Shown: piece by piece, positions 33,888 through 44,600 of the stretch
How the letters are laid out: each line of letters opens with the position of its first letter
Numbering within the stretch: position 1 is the stretch's first letter
Source of the DNA: Paenibacillus bouchesdurhonensis
GTDB lineage: Bacteria; Bacillota; Bacilli; Paenibacillales; Paenibacillaceae
NCBI RefSeq assembly: GCF_900155685.1
Contig: NZ_LT732548.1
Coordinates: 4,454,330-4,518,329, forward strand
Reading direction: 5' to 3'
Length of the DNA stretch: 64,000 nt
Notes under the pieces: model-generated
What the model was told of the DNA's origin: nothing
Seen by the model: only the letters and a program-made list of their open reading frames with translations
The model's database searches: none
Translations under genes and position numbers: made by a program

Positions 33888-36800
33888 TGCAAGACCTCCC
33901 CTTTGCGTCTTTTTTGCCTCTGCTCCTGCTGGCGTTTTTTCCCTTTGGCTACTGTATCGATCAACTGATGCTCCATCTCTGCCTCTTCCGCCTCAATTTC
34001 TTCGCTTTTGCCCAACCGCTGGGCAAGAGCATGAATCGTTGGATAAGTAAACATATCTACTACTGCAAGACTTTCATTTAGAGCTTCGTTTAATTTTCCA
34101 GTCACTTGAATCATATCTAGGGAGCTAGCACCCAAATCAAAGAAATTATCATGAATTCCTACTTGATCAATTCGAAAGAACTGCTTCCACACCTCGGCAA
34201 TCGTCTTCTCGATTTGATTTCGAGGCGCAACATAGGCACTCGTCAAATCCGGCCGTTCAAAAGTCGCACCTGCCCGATTGTTCTCCTGCTTCCTGCCGGC
34301 ATGGTAAATCCATTGATCAATTCTCGCTTGGAGATTTCCTGTAGAAACGATGATTTGATGACTGTCACAGGGGGCGTATACATAGCTGAAAAGCTTCGGT
34401 GCCTCGGCAGGCGTAATAGCCAAATCAACCAATGTCTCGCCGATCGTTGAACGGTGTTCCTCCCAAAATTCCCAAGCATCCCAGTTAATGCACAGCCACT
34501 TTGTATCGCTCGTCTGATTCTGCCTGCGGGCAAAGGCATCCATGTACAGGTTCGCCGCTGAATAGGCGCTGAACCCAAGTCCGCCAAGCACACTCGCAAT
34601 CGATGAGAACAAGACGCAGATATCCGGCTTTTTATCGTCTATGAACCGCGACAATATTTGCAGTCCCTTCACCTTGGCATTAAACTGCTCATCCAGCTGT
34701 GATTCGCCAATATTCTCAATCGCCCGGAATGATTCGCTTCCCGGCAAGCCTGCCGCCTGCACTACACCGTTTAAACCACCATATTGGGAATCAATAAACT
34801 CAAACACCGCTGCCATATCTGCCTCATCAGATAAATCGGCCTGTACATAAGTGACCTCAGCGCCGAACTGCTCCAGCCGCTGAACGCTTCTGATTTTTCG
34901 AACCAGCGGATGCTCCTCCCCATATTCACCCAGATAATGCTCATATTCTTCACGGGCAGGGAATGAAGAACGCCCTGTCAGAATTAGTCTGGCCTTAAAA
35001 TGCTGAGCTAGATATTGAGCCGTCAGCATACCGATCCCGCCAAGTCCTCCTGTAATCAAGTACACGCCACCTTCGCAAAACGGCATTCGCTCGCTGCTGA
35101 TCGACTGATGAAGAGCCATCGGCTTGTAGTCTTGTACCCAACGATATGAACCGCGGTAAGCAATCTGGCGATCTTCCGCCGGTGCCGCAAGCTCAGCAAG
35201 TAATTGGCTAACCATTCGTTTTCTGCGGTTTTCATTATTCGGCAGATCAATATCAATGCTCACACATGTCATACTGCTGTATTCCTGCTGAATCACCATA
35301 CATGGGCCGAGCAGCGTGATTTTGCCTGGAGCAAGCCGCTCTTGCCCTGTAACCTCCTGCATATTCGTGGATACAACAGCTAGGCGAACCTCTTGGATCT
35401 CCTTTTTCTTATTCAGTGCTTGTGCCAAATAAATCAAGCTGTAATAGCCTAACTTCTGCTGTTCCCAATCGGCTTTAGACTCATTAGGCAAAATGCCATC
35501 CGCTTCAGCTTTTTCAGGTGTAACATTCCACAAATGGACTACCTGATCTGGCACAAAGCTTTGCTGCCCCAGCTCGTCTAAAAGCTGTGTATAATGCTCA
35601 GAAACCTCAGGGACAATCGTAAACACATCATTCTCCAGCTTCTTAAATCCACTGCCTGCCTTAACCACAACAATACGATGGCCTTCTTCTTTTGCCCGCT
35701 GCGCCAATGCCTCGGCAATCAAACAATTATCTGCAAAAATCAACATATGAAGTGGCTTCGTAATCGAAGAATGATTGAGCATGGCTCGTTTCCAGCCAGG
35801 ATAATAGAACCACTCCTCCATATTCGGGTTCTTACCATTCGGCCGCGCCGCAGTGAGATGTTCCTTCTCAAGAGAAGAGGACGGGGTCTCAAGCCAGAAG
35901 CGTTGCCGCTCCATCGGATAGGTGGGCAATTCAACACGTCTGCGACGCTCGTGTTGATAATAGCTAGTCCAATCCATATGCGCACCAGCCGTCCACAGCT
36001 TTCCAAGCCTTTGCAGAAGGTGCGCTGAATCAGCAGTCGCTTCTTGGGGATGTCTCAGTACATTGACAACTACTCGCTCTCTGGAAGCAGCAATATGTTT
36101 CCGTACAAAGGTGCTTAGCGCATTTCCCGGCCCTACCTCCACAAATACCGTTCTAGGCTGGCTTAATAATTCATCCAGCCCATCCGCAAAGCGTACCGTT
36201 GACCGCAGGTGCTGAACCCAGTAATCTGCATCCACGGCTTGTTCGGCGGTAATCCATGTCCCTGTTACATTCGAAATGAAAGGGATCATTGGCTTCTCTA
36301 ACGAAATAGCACGTACACGGCTTGCAAATTCGTCCAGCATGGGCTCCATCATATAAGAATGGAATGCATGCGATGTATGGAGCAATCGATTGGCGATGCC
36401 CTTACTCTCCAGGAGACGGGCAAATGCCTCGACCTTCGGAATTTCTCCTGACACAACACATAAGGCTGAGCTGTTGACTGCGGCTAAATCCAATCCCTCT
36501 GGCAGCGATGCAAGCAGTTCATCCTCGGGCATAGCTACGCTGAGCATCGAACCGGGAGCCATGGCTCGCATCAGCCGTCCTCGAAGTGCAACAAGCTCCA
36601 AAGCCTCCTCCAGCTTAAATACCCCCGCTAGACAAGCAGCCGTATATTCTCCAATGCTGTGTCCCAGCATAGCTTCGGGAGTCACCCCCCAGTTCATGAG
36701 CAATCTGGACAGTGCATACTCCATAATGAAGAGTACAGGCTGAGCGATATCCGTTCTCATCAAAAGCTCTTCCCGCTCTGCCATCAACGACGGATTATCC

Positions 36801-39800
36801 TCGAACAGAACCTTGCGTAGATCAAACTCCATAAAGGTCTGAGCCAGCTCCATGCAGTGGTCAAGCTCCTTGCGAAATACAGGCTCCTCCTGGTAGAGTC
36901 CCCTCCCCATATTGACGTACTGAGAGCCTTGACCCGGGAACATAAACACAACCGAACGCGACTCCAGCCCCGTGTGCTCCTCATGGATCACGCCGGAATC
37001 CGATGAGGTCAGTATATTTACCGCTTCCTGCACATCCTTGCACAGAAATGCAGTCCTCCACTCAAATGCCTTTCTTCCAACCTGAAGTGTGTAGGCCACA
37101 TCTGCGAGATTGGCATCCGGCCGTTCCATCAAGTAATCGGCCAGTCGGCTCTTGACTGCCTGTAAGGCTGTTGGTGTTCTTGCGGACAAAAGCAGCAGCT
37201 TATCTGTTTTCCCCTCATCGGATGCTTCAATTAAAGGCGCTTCCTCCAAAATGACGTGAGCATTCGTCCCACCGATACCAAAGGAGCTTACGCCGGAACG
37301 AAGCGGATAATGTTCACTCTCCCATGGTGTCAGCTCGGTATTTACAACAAATGGAGTGTCTGCAAAATTAATTTTTGAATTCGCGTGTTCAAAATGAAGA
37401 GTCGGGGGGATCTGTCTCTCTTTTAGGGCAAGCACTGTTTTAATAAATCCAGCCGCACCTGCGGCGCTATTCAAATGTCCCACATTGCTCTTGACTGAGC
37501 CAATACGGCAAAACCCGGTTTTCGCGGTTTGGAAGGCCTCTTTCAAAGCCTCTATTTCAATGGGATCTCCCATAGGTGTACCTGTCCCATGCGCTTCCAC
37601 ATACGTAATACTCTCCAGGTCAACTCCCGCCATATGCTGCGCTGCGCGAATGACATCTGTCTGACCTTTGGTGCTGGGAGCGGTAAAGCCTACCTTGCGA
37701 GTCCCATCATTGTTCAGGCCGAAGCCTTTGATTACAGCATGGATCACATCGCCGTCTTCGATTGCATTGCGAAGCCTTTTTAGAATAACTACCCCTACTC
37801 CATCCCCAAACACCGTTCCAGCCGCTTTCTCATCAAAGGCTCGGCAATGGCCGTCAGGAGATTGAATCATCCCCTCTTCATACATATATCCGCTCTTGTG
37901 AGGAACCGTAACCGTCGAACCACCGGCGAGCGCAATATCGCAAGAACCTGCCAGCAGCGCCTGAGAAGCCATCACAATATTGACCAAAGAAGTAGAGCAT
38001 GCTGTCTGCATCGAAATACTTGGGCCGCGAAGGTTCAGCTTATACGAAAGCTGCGTGCTGAAAAACTCCCTATCATTAAGCAGCATAGCGCTAAATCGTT
38101 CAGCCCCGCCCAGTCCTGCTGCAAAACGGGATACCCACTCCAGATTTGGGGTTGCTCCAGCATATACACCTATCGATCCCGAATAAGTATCCGGGTTATA
38201 ACCGGCTGCCTCGAGCGCTTCCCATGCGCTTTCGTGGAACAAGCGAAGCTGTGGATCCATCAGCTCAGCCTCCCGGGCCGAATATCCAAAAAATGCGGCA
38301 TCAAACTGATCGTAGCCGTTTAGTGCCCCCCTGGCTTTTACATAGGACGGATGCGCAATAAGCTGCGGATCTATTCCTTCAGCTATCAATTCCTCCTCAG
38401 TAAAAAAAGTTATAGACTCTACGCCACCGGATAAATTACGCCAAAATTCCTCAAGATTATCCGCTCCCGGGAACCTGGCCGCCATGCCAATCACGGCGAT
38501 TTCCTGACCATGATAGTCACCTGTCCGAATAGATTCACTCGCTGCTTGGTTCAGCTCTGGGCAACTTGCCTGCACGTTTTTTATTTCCGATGGCTTCTTA
38601 CTATCCACTGTTGTTGCCTCTCGCAAATGCCTAGCAAGGACGCGCGCGGAAGGGTAGGTATACAAACTCACCACCGGAATCTCTTGATCCAGCGCCCCGG
38701 TTAATTTGTCAGCAATTTGCGAAACATCAAGTGAGCTGGCTCCAATTTCAAAGAGATTATCGTTAACCCCCAGCTCCGTAAACCCAAAATGCTCCTTAAC
38801 CGTATCCGATATGATTTGCTCGATCGCTGAAACCGTCAGCATCCGCAGCTTATCTGACGTTGCTCCTATATTGCCGCTTGAATTCGACTGCACTTCCCGG
38901 CGGGCAGAAGAAGCCCTGTTAATAAGCCCTCCTACAGGCAAATCTACAGCAAATCTCCGCTTGGCAAATGGATACGTCGGCAGGGGAATCCGGCAACGTC
39001 TTTCGTCTGCATAATAGCCAGACCAATCAATTTTGACGCCAGCAGCCCACATTTGACCAAGTCGTTGCAGTAAAAATGTATCATCTGCCGTCTGCTCCTC
39101 TGGCTGCCGCACAAGGGGAATAAATTCATGCCCGTTTTGGGCCTCCCCGTCCGACTGTCCCGCTATAGAACCGTCCAAGTCATTGCCCAGCCCTATGCTG
39201 ACAATGACTTGCCTTCCTTTAAGCAGCCCGGCTGCATGATCAACAGGCCGGACTCTGGCTTGAAGCTGATGCACCCAATAAGCGGGAGAAGTAGCTTCTT
39301 CTGCGGTAATCCAGGCTCCTGTAATAGTTGATATATAAGGAATGCTTGGAGCTGATAGGGAAATTTGATTCACTTTATTAGAAAATATTTGCAAGTCTGA
39401 ATCCGTGAAGGCCGACGAGCCTTCCTCGAATGATTGCCCAGCGCTGCCTGGTTTCTCCTCAAGCTGTGAATTGCCAGGCCCGGCCCCATTAGTCTGAGCG
39501 TTCAGCAAGCGGCTGCGCAGCATAAGAAGTTCAAGTGCGTCCTCGAGTTTTAACACGCCTGCCAATACTGCCGATACATATTCCCCGGCATAATAGCCCA
39601 GCATAGCCTGAGGCTGTATTCCCCAGAACATCAACAGCTTGGCCAGCGCATATTCAAAAGCAAATAGCGCAAGCTGCCCGCTCTCTGATCGAACAGGCTT
39701 GGCGTCGTTGCCATCGAATTCCACACTTACTTCCGCATTTGTCTCTTCCCCGTGAGAAGCAGCCGTGCCCGAATTTTCGTTCCCATCGCTGCGAAACAGC

Positions 39801-41536
39801 TGCCTTCTGAGATCATCCCCTCCCCTGGAAATAATGAACTCACAGCACCGATCCAGCTCCTGCCGAAAGATGGGCTCCGCCTGATATAAGCCCAGCCCCA
39901 TATTCACGTATTCCGAGCCCTGACCCGGGAATAGAAAAGCAACTTTGGCCTGCTCCTGTGTCCTTTCGCCAGTCCCTCCCTTGTTATCTGTCGCCGCCTG
40001 CGCCAGCAGTTGCAAAGCGTCCTCGTTGTCACTGCAAACCAAAGCTCGCCGATATTGAAATTTTTTTCGTCCCGTTTGCAGTGTATAAGCTACATCCGCC
40101 AAATCGATCTCACGGTGGTGCCGTAAATATTCAGCGAGATTATGCGCGGCCTGCTTCAATCCAGCCTCCGTAGCTGCCGACAGTACCATCAGCTTGGCGG
40201 AACGGCTCGCTGACCCCTTGCGTTGCACGGGGGCTTCCTCCAATACAACATGCGCATTCGTTCCCCCGATGCCAAAAGAACTGACTCCAGCACGAAGAGA
40301 TCCATCAGCTCTATCCCAAGAGGTGAGTTTGGTATTGACAACGAAAGGAGAATTGGCGAAATCAATTTTAGGATTGGGCCGTTGAAAGTGCAGTGTAGGC
40401 GGAATCTGTTTATGTTTTAGCATAAGCACCGTCTTGATAAAGCCGGCCACTCCTGCTGCAGCATCCAAATGACCAATGTTTGATTTAATGGAACCGATGC
40501 GACAGCTGCCTTGAGAGCTGCCCTCAAAAGCAAGCTGAAGTGCTTCCACCTCAATCGGATCGCCTAATGATGTTCCCGTGCCGTGAGCCTCAATATAACC
40601 GATACTCTCGGGGGGCACCTCCGCCATCTGATGCGCACTGCGGACAACCTCTACCTGGCCCACTGTGCTTGGCGCTGTGTAGCCAACTTTGCGATTGCCG
40701 TCATTATTAATGGCAGAGCCCTTCACAATGGCATGGATTGTATCCCCGTCCGCCAATGCATCGCTAAGCCGTTTAAGCACAACGATGCCAATGCCATCGC
40801 CAAACAAGGTGCCGTTGGCTTCAGCATCAAATGGGCGGCAGTGTCCATCAGGGGATTGAATCATCCCTTCCTGGTACAGGTATCCTGTTGTTCGAGGAAG
40901 ATTAATCGACACTCCGCCAGCTAAAGCCATATCGCATTCTCCGCCCAGCAATCCTTGACATGCAAGGTGAATGGCAACAAGTGAGGTCGAGCAAGCGGTT
41001 TGGACGCTTACGCTCGGGCCTTTTAAATTTAATTTATATGAAATACGTGTCGTAAAAGAAGGATTATTTAGTTGCAGGATTTGAAAATGATCACTGGAAT
41101 GTCTCGCCGCCATAGCTTGACCGGCTACCCAGTACGTATTCGAAGAGGCCCCTGCGTAAACGCCGACCAACTTTTCCTCAGAGTCAGGGCTGTAACCAGC
41201 ATTTTCAAGGGCTTGCCAGGCACATTCATGAAATAATCGAACCTGCGGATCCAGAAGCTCCGCTTCCCGCGGTGTATAGTCGAAAAATGATTCATCAAAT
41301 GATTCTACATCCTCCAGCATGGCTTTAGCCTTCACATATTGAGGATGCTTGAGCATTTCCAGATCAACTCCGCCAGCCTGCAGCTCCTCATCTGTAAAAA
41401 AAGTAATCGATTCCTTCCCGTCCCGCAGATTTTCCCAAAATTCCTCAATATTTTCAGCTCCAGGGAAGCGTCCGGCCATCCCGACAACGGCAATTTCCAA
41501 CCCGTTACCTTCGTACATTTTATTATTCATACTCAT
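33884..41536 (-). CDS. Bimodular PKS: KS-AT(degenerate)-ACP-KS-AT-KR-ACP
   Basis: 2550 residues. First module: KS with TACSTSL near 182; an AT-like region in which GHSxG is GYYAG (near 647) and the small subdomain with the HAFH motif is replaced by a short polar linker; ACP serine in GASSL near 933; no KR. Second module: KS (cysteine near 1178), intact malonyl AT (GHSIGEY near 1627, HAFH near 1722), KR with GGLGGIG near 2165 and SAYSAANLYMD, ACP GASSL near 2472. These are read as ketide extensions 2 (unreduced) and 3 (reduced). The first module needs malonyl from another AT. A basic tail (KGKKRQQEQRQKRRKGE) may be a docking element. Confidence 0.93.
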   Translation of the reverse strand: MSMNNKMYEGNGLEIAVVGMAGRFPGAENIEEFWENLRDGKESITFFTDEELQAGGVDLEMLKHPQYVKAKAMLEDVESFDESFFDYTPREAELLDPQVRLFHECAWQALENAGYSPDSEEKLVGVYAGASSNTYWVAGQAMAARHSSDHFQILQLNNPSFTTRISYKLNLKGPSVSVQTACSTSLVAIHLACQGLLGGECDMALAGGVSINLPRTTGYLYQEGMIQSPDGHCRPFDAEANGTLFGDGIGIVVLKRLSDALADGDTIHAIVKGSAINNDGNRKVGYTAPSTVGQVEVVRSAHQMAEVPPESIGYIEAHGTGTSLGDPIEVEALQLAFEGSSQGSCRIGSIKSNIGHLDAAAGVAGFIKTVLMLKHKQIPPTLHFQRPNPKIDFANSPFVVNTKLTSWDRADGSLRAGVSSFGIGGTNAHVVLEEAPVQRKGSASRSAKLMVLSAATEAGLKQAAHNLAEYLRHHREIDLADVAYTLQTGRKKFQYRRALVCSDNEDALQLLAQAATDNKGGTGERTQEQAKVAFLFPGQGSEYVNMGLGLYQAEPIFRQELDRCCEFIISRGGDDLRRQLFRSDGNENSGTAASHGEETNAEVSVEFDGNDAKPVRSESGQLALFAFEYALAKLLMFWGIQPQAMLGYYAGEYVSAVLAGVLKLEDALELLMLRSRLLNAQTNGAGPGNSQLEEKPGSAGQSFEEGSSAFTDSDLQIFSNKVNQISLSAPSIPYISTITGAWITAEEATSPAYWVHQLQARVRPVDHAAGLLKGRQVIVSIGLGNDLDGSIAGQSDGEAQNGHEFIPLVRQPEEQTADDTFLLQRLGQMWAAGVKIDWSGYYADERRCRIPLPTYPFAKRRFAVDLPVGGLINRASSARREVQSNSSGNIGATSDKLRMLTVSAIEQIISDTVKEHFGFTELGVNDNLFEIGASSLDVSQIADKLTGALDQEIPVVSLYTYPSARVLARHLREATTVDSKKPSEIKNVQASCPELNQAASESIRTGDYHGQEIAVIGMAARFPGADNLEEFWRNLSGGVESITFFTEEELIAEGIDPQLIAHPSYVKARGALNGYDQFDAAFFGYSAREAELMDPQLRLFHESAWEALEAAGYNPDTYSGSIGVYAGATPNLEWVSRFAAGLGGAERFSAMLLNDREFFSTQLSYKLNLRGPSISMQTACSTSLVNIVMASQALLAGSCDIALAGGSTVTVPHKSGYMYEEGMIQSPDGHCRAFDEKAAGTVFGDGVGVVILKRLRNAIEDGDVIHAVIKGFGLNNDGTRKVGFTAPSTKGQTDVIRAAQHMAGVDLESITYVEAHGTGTPMGDPIEIEALKEAFQTAKTGFCRIGSVKSNVGHLNSAAGAAGFIKTVLALKERQIPPTLHFEHANSKINFADTPFVVNTELTPWESEHYPLRSGVSSFGIGGTNAHVILEEAPLIEASDEGKTDKLLLLSARTPTALQAVKSRLADYLMERPDANLADVAYTLQVGRKAFEWRTAFLCKDVQEAVNILTSSDSGVIHEEHTGLESRSVVFMFPGQGSQYVNMGRGLYQEEPVFRKELDHCMELAQTFMEFDLRKVLFEDNPSLMAEREELLMRTDIAQPVLFIMEYALSRLLMNWGVTPEAMLGHSIGEYTAACLAGVFKLEEALELVALRGRLMRAMAPGSMLSVAMPEDELLASLPEGLDLAAVNSSALCVVSGEIPKVEAFARLLESKGIANRLLHTSHAFHSYMMEPMLDEFASRVRAISLEKPMIPFISNVTGTWITAEQAVDADYWVQHLRSTVRFADGLDELLSQPRTVFVEVGPGNALSTFVRKHIAASRERVVVNVLRHPQEATADSAHLLQRLGKLWTAGAHMDWTSYYQHERRRRVELPTYPMERQRFWLETPSSSLEKEHLTAARPNGKNPNMEEWFYYPGWKRAMLNHSSITKPLHMLIFADNCLIAEALAQRAKEEGHRIVVVKAGSGFKKLENDVFTIVPEVSEHYTQLLDELGQQSFVPDQVVHLWNVTPEKAEADGILPNESKADWEQQKLGYYSLIYLAQALNKKKEIQEVRLAVVSTNMQEVTGQERLAPGKITLLGPCMVIQQEYSSMTCVSIDIDLPNNENRRKRMVSQLLAELAAPAEDRQIAYRGSYRWVQDYKPMALHQSISSERMPFCEGGVYLITGGLGGIGMLTAQYLAQHFKARLILTGRSSFPAREEYEHYLGEYGEEHPLVRKIRSVQRLEQFGAEVTYVQADLSDEADMAAVFEFIDSQYGGLNGVVQAAGLPGSESFRAIENIGESQLDEQFNAKVKGLQILSRFIDDKKPDICVLFSSIASVLGGLGFSAYSAANLYMDAFARRQNQTSDTKWLCINWDAWEFWEEHRSTIGETLVDLAITPAEAPKLFSYVYAPCDSHQIIVSTGNLQARIDQWIYHAGRKQENNRAGATFERPDLTSAYVAPRNQIEKTIAEVWKQFFRIDQVGIHDNFFDLGASSLDMIQVTGKLNEALNESLAVVDMFTYPTIHALAQRLGKSEEIEAEEAEMEHQLIDTVAKGKKRQQEQRQKRRKGEVLQ

Positions 41537-41620
41537 TTTGTCACCGCCTTCACGTTTCTCCTACTCCAGATACGGTTAGTTTGCTTCGCCTCTTCCCATC
41601 AGATCGATCATCCTGCAGCT

Positions 41621-44600
41621 TTACTTCCGATCACGCCTGTTTAGTCGCTGCTTTAACCTGCTTTTTCCCTCACTGATTTGCTCTGAACGATCAACCGTTT
41701 GCTCCGGAGGTTCTGCTCCAGTAACAGTTCTCCTGATTAGCTCAGCTAATGAATGAATCGTTGAATGACTGAACATGTCCACGACCGATACTTCCATATG
41801 CAGTGCTTTCTTTAACTTCGTATTCATTTGAATCATATCCAGTGAGGTTGCGCCCAGTTCAAAGAAATTGTCGTGCAGTCCCAGCTCATCAGCACCAAGA
41901 TATTCTCCCCACAATCGGGAAATCAACTGCTCCAGCTCATCTCCAGCAGGAATCTGAACCCGAACCTCCCTTTCATGAGAGGCTTGAGAACCGACCTTAT
42001 TTCCTTCTTTCATCAAGGAATGTAACGAAGCTTCCCGCGCCTTCTCCATTCGGATAGATAAATCCGTTGTAGACACCAATACTTGCGGCAGGCGACTGCT
42101 TAACGCTTGGCGAAAAACAGCAACACCTTCCTCCGGCAGCAAGTGTGCACTGGCGCCCGGGTTTATTTGCTCAGCTGATGCCTGTATTGCCGATACTTGC
42201 ATTTGCTCCCCGCTTGCGCTTCCAACTTGCACCTTGGCCTCAGCTTCATGAATAGCTGGTGGTTGATCCCGGGTTATTGCAGTCTCCTGCTCCGCAGCAG
42301 CCATTCCAACTTCCTTCCATCCATCCCAATTTATTGAAGTCACATGCGCAGCAATACTCCCCTGCTTGCGATAAGCATAGCTATCGAGATATGCATTAGC
42401 AGCACAATACCCTGCTTGACCTATCGCACCAAGCACACTAACCAATGAAGAGCACAAAACCAGGAAATCAAGCTGCCTTCCTCCCGTAAGTGCTTGTCCC
42501 AGCACTCTTTCCAGCACCTGCGTGCCCTTGACCTTGGCAGCCATTGCCCGCTGCTCAAGCTCCGGTGTACGCCGTTGGATCAACGCTCCATCCGCCGTTC
42601 CCGCTGCATGAATGACGCCGTGTATAGTTCCAAAACGAACCATAGCCTGATTTACAACCTGTTCCATCTGCTGCTGGTCGGATACGTCTGCACTGCACAC
42701 GAGCACCTCAGCGCCATATTCTTCAAGCGCGGCCAGCTTGCTCATCTTGGATGCTAACTCATGGTCACCGTTATTCATCTTTGCGGGGTTCCGCCAATCC
42801 GGCTCATTCGGCACCGAACGGCCGGTCAATACCAGCTTTGCCTTTACCGTTTTGGCCAAATACTCTGCTAAGGTAAGACCAATTCCGCCCAAGCCTCCGG
42901 TTATCAAATAAACTCCCTGTTCTCGAAATCTCATATTTGCAGAAGCATTGACTTCAGGCACCGGAATAAACTTCTGTACCCAGCGATAATTGCCGCGATA
43001 AGCAACGACCATATCATTGGACGCTGAGACGAATTCTCTATGCAAGCTGTCCAGTAACGCTTGCCGGCGATTCCTGGCGGCAGATGCTTTATCTGACGGA
43101 ATATCAATATCAATGCTGTGGCACTTTACATTGGGGTATTCCTGCGGAATCACAAGGCATGCGCCAAGCACGGACGCCTGCTCCGGTCTTAGCTCCTCTT
43201 CCCCTGTTACCTCCTGCATCGTCGCCGTTGCCACATAAAGCTTCAGTTCCTCTTGAATTCCACGCCGTCCTATAGCCTTAGCAAGAGCAAGCAAACTGTA
43301 ATAGCCACACTCAAACGTACGCTGACTTCGGATCAATTCCAGATCGCCTGTACTGCTTAGTTCGGCTGTATCCCCCGATTCAACAAGCTCGCTTGCCTCT
43401 ATCTCCCCTGGCGTTAACCAGGCATGAATAATGGAACCAAGCTGCTGACCGGAAGCTGATAGCTCCTGCAGCAAACGGTCATAATGCTCCGCATCTCCCG
43501 GCGCAATCCGGTAAGTATCGGCATCCAGCCGGGCAAACGAAGCGGAGGGATGAACTACGGTAACTTTCGCACCCTCCTGTCTTAATCGTTCCACGAGTTG
43601 TACTCCAAGCCCCTCCTCAGGAATAAAGGCAACCCAGTGCTGCTTAGAGGATGGTCTGGCAGGCTCCTGCTCCAATATCGAACGTTCCCAGGCCGGCGTA
43701 TACAGCCACTCTCCAACCGTCGCTTTTTTTACAGCCGATTTATTGCGCTGCGCATCTGATACGGAAAGAGACTTGCCTTGAAATCCCTGCTTTAAAATGT
43801 CGATTTCACGTGGCGGATCTACCCAATATTGCCGTCGTTCAAAAGGATAAGTTGGCAATGCTGTCCGCAGACGGCGTTCATTAGCATAGTACGATCTCCA
43901 GTCAATACGAGCTCCGGCTAGCCATAACCGCCCTAGCTGCTGCAGTAAATACTCGCTGTCATTAATCTGATTTTTAGGATGACGAACTAGACTTACAACT
44001 TGATGACCTGCTCCTTTGCCAGGATGACGCCGCACAAATGCACTAAGGGCATTGCCGGGACCTACTTCAACAAACACTGCCTTGTCATCCTTCAAGAGCT
44101 CCCCAAGCCCATCGGCAAATCGTACCGTTCCCCGCAAATGCCTCGACCAGTATTCGGCCGATCCTGCCTCTTCACTGGAAATCCAAGTGCCAGTAACATT
44201 CGAAATATACGGAATTGTCGGCTTATGCAAATCAATCGAGTGAAACTGCTGGATGAATGGCTCCATCACAGGCTCCATCATGGAAGAATGAAATGCATGC
44301 GAGGTATGCAGCCTCGAAATAGCTTCACCCTGCTCCATCAGCAATTTTTCCAATTTCTCGATGTCCTCAATTGTTCCGGATACCACGCACAACGCCGTCC
44401 CATTGACCGCAGCTACGGACAAGCGCTCATGCAGCAGCGGAGCCAGATCCTGCTCAGACAGCCGCACACTGAGCATCGCGCCTGCGGGAGCGCTGTGCAT
44501 CAGCTGCCCCCTTGCGATGACCAGCCCCAAAGCATCCTCAAGCGTCATCACCCCGGAGAGGCAAGCCGCCACATATTCGCCTACACTATGCCCAATCATC

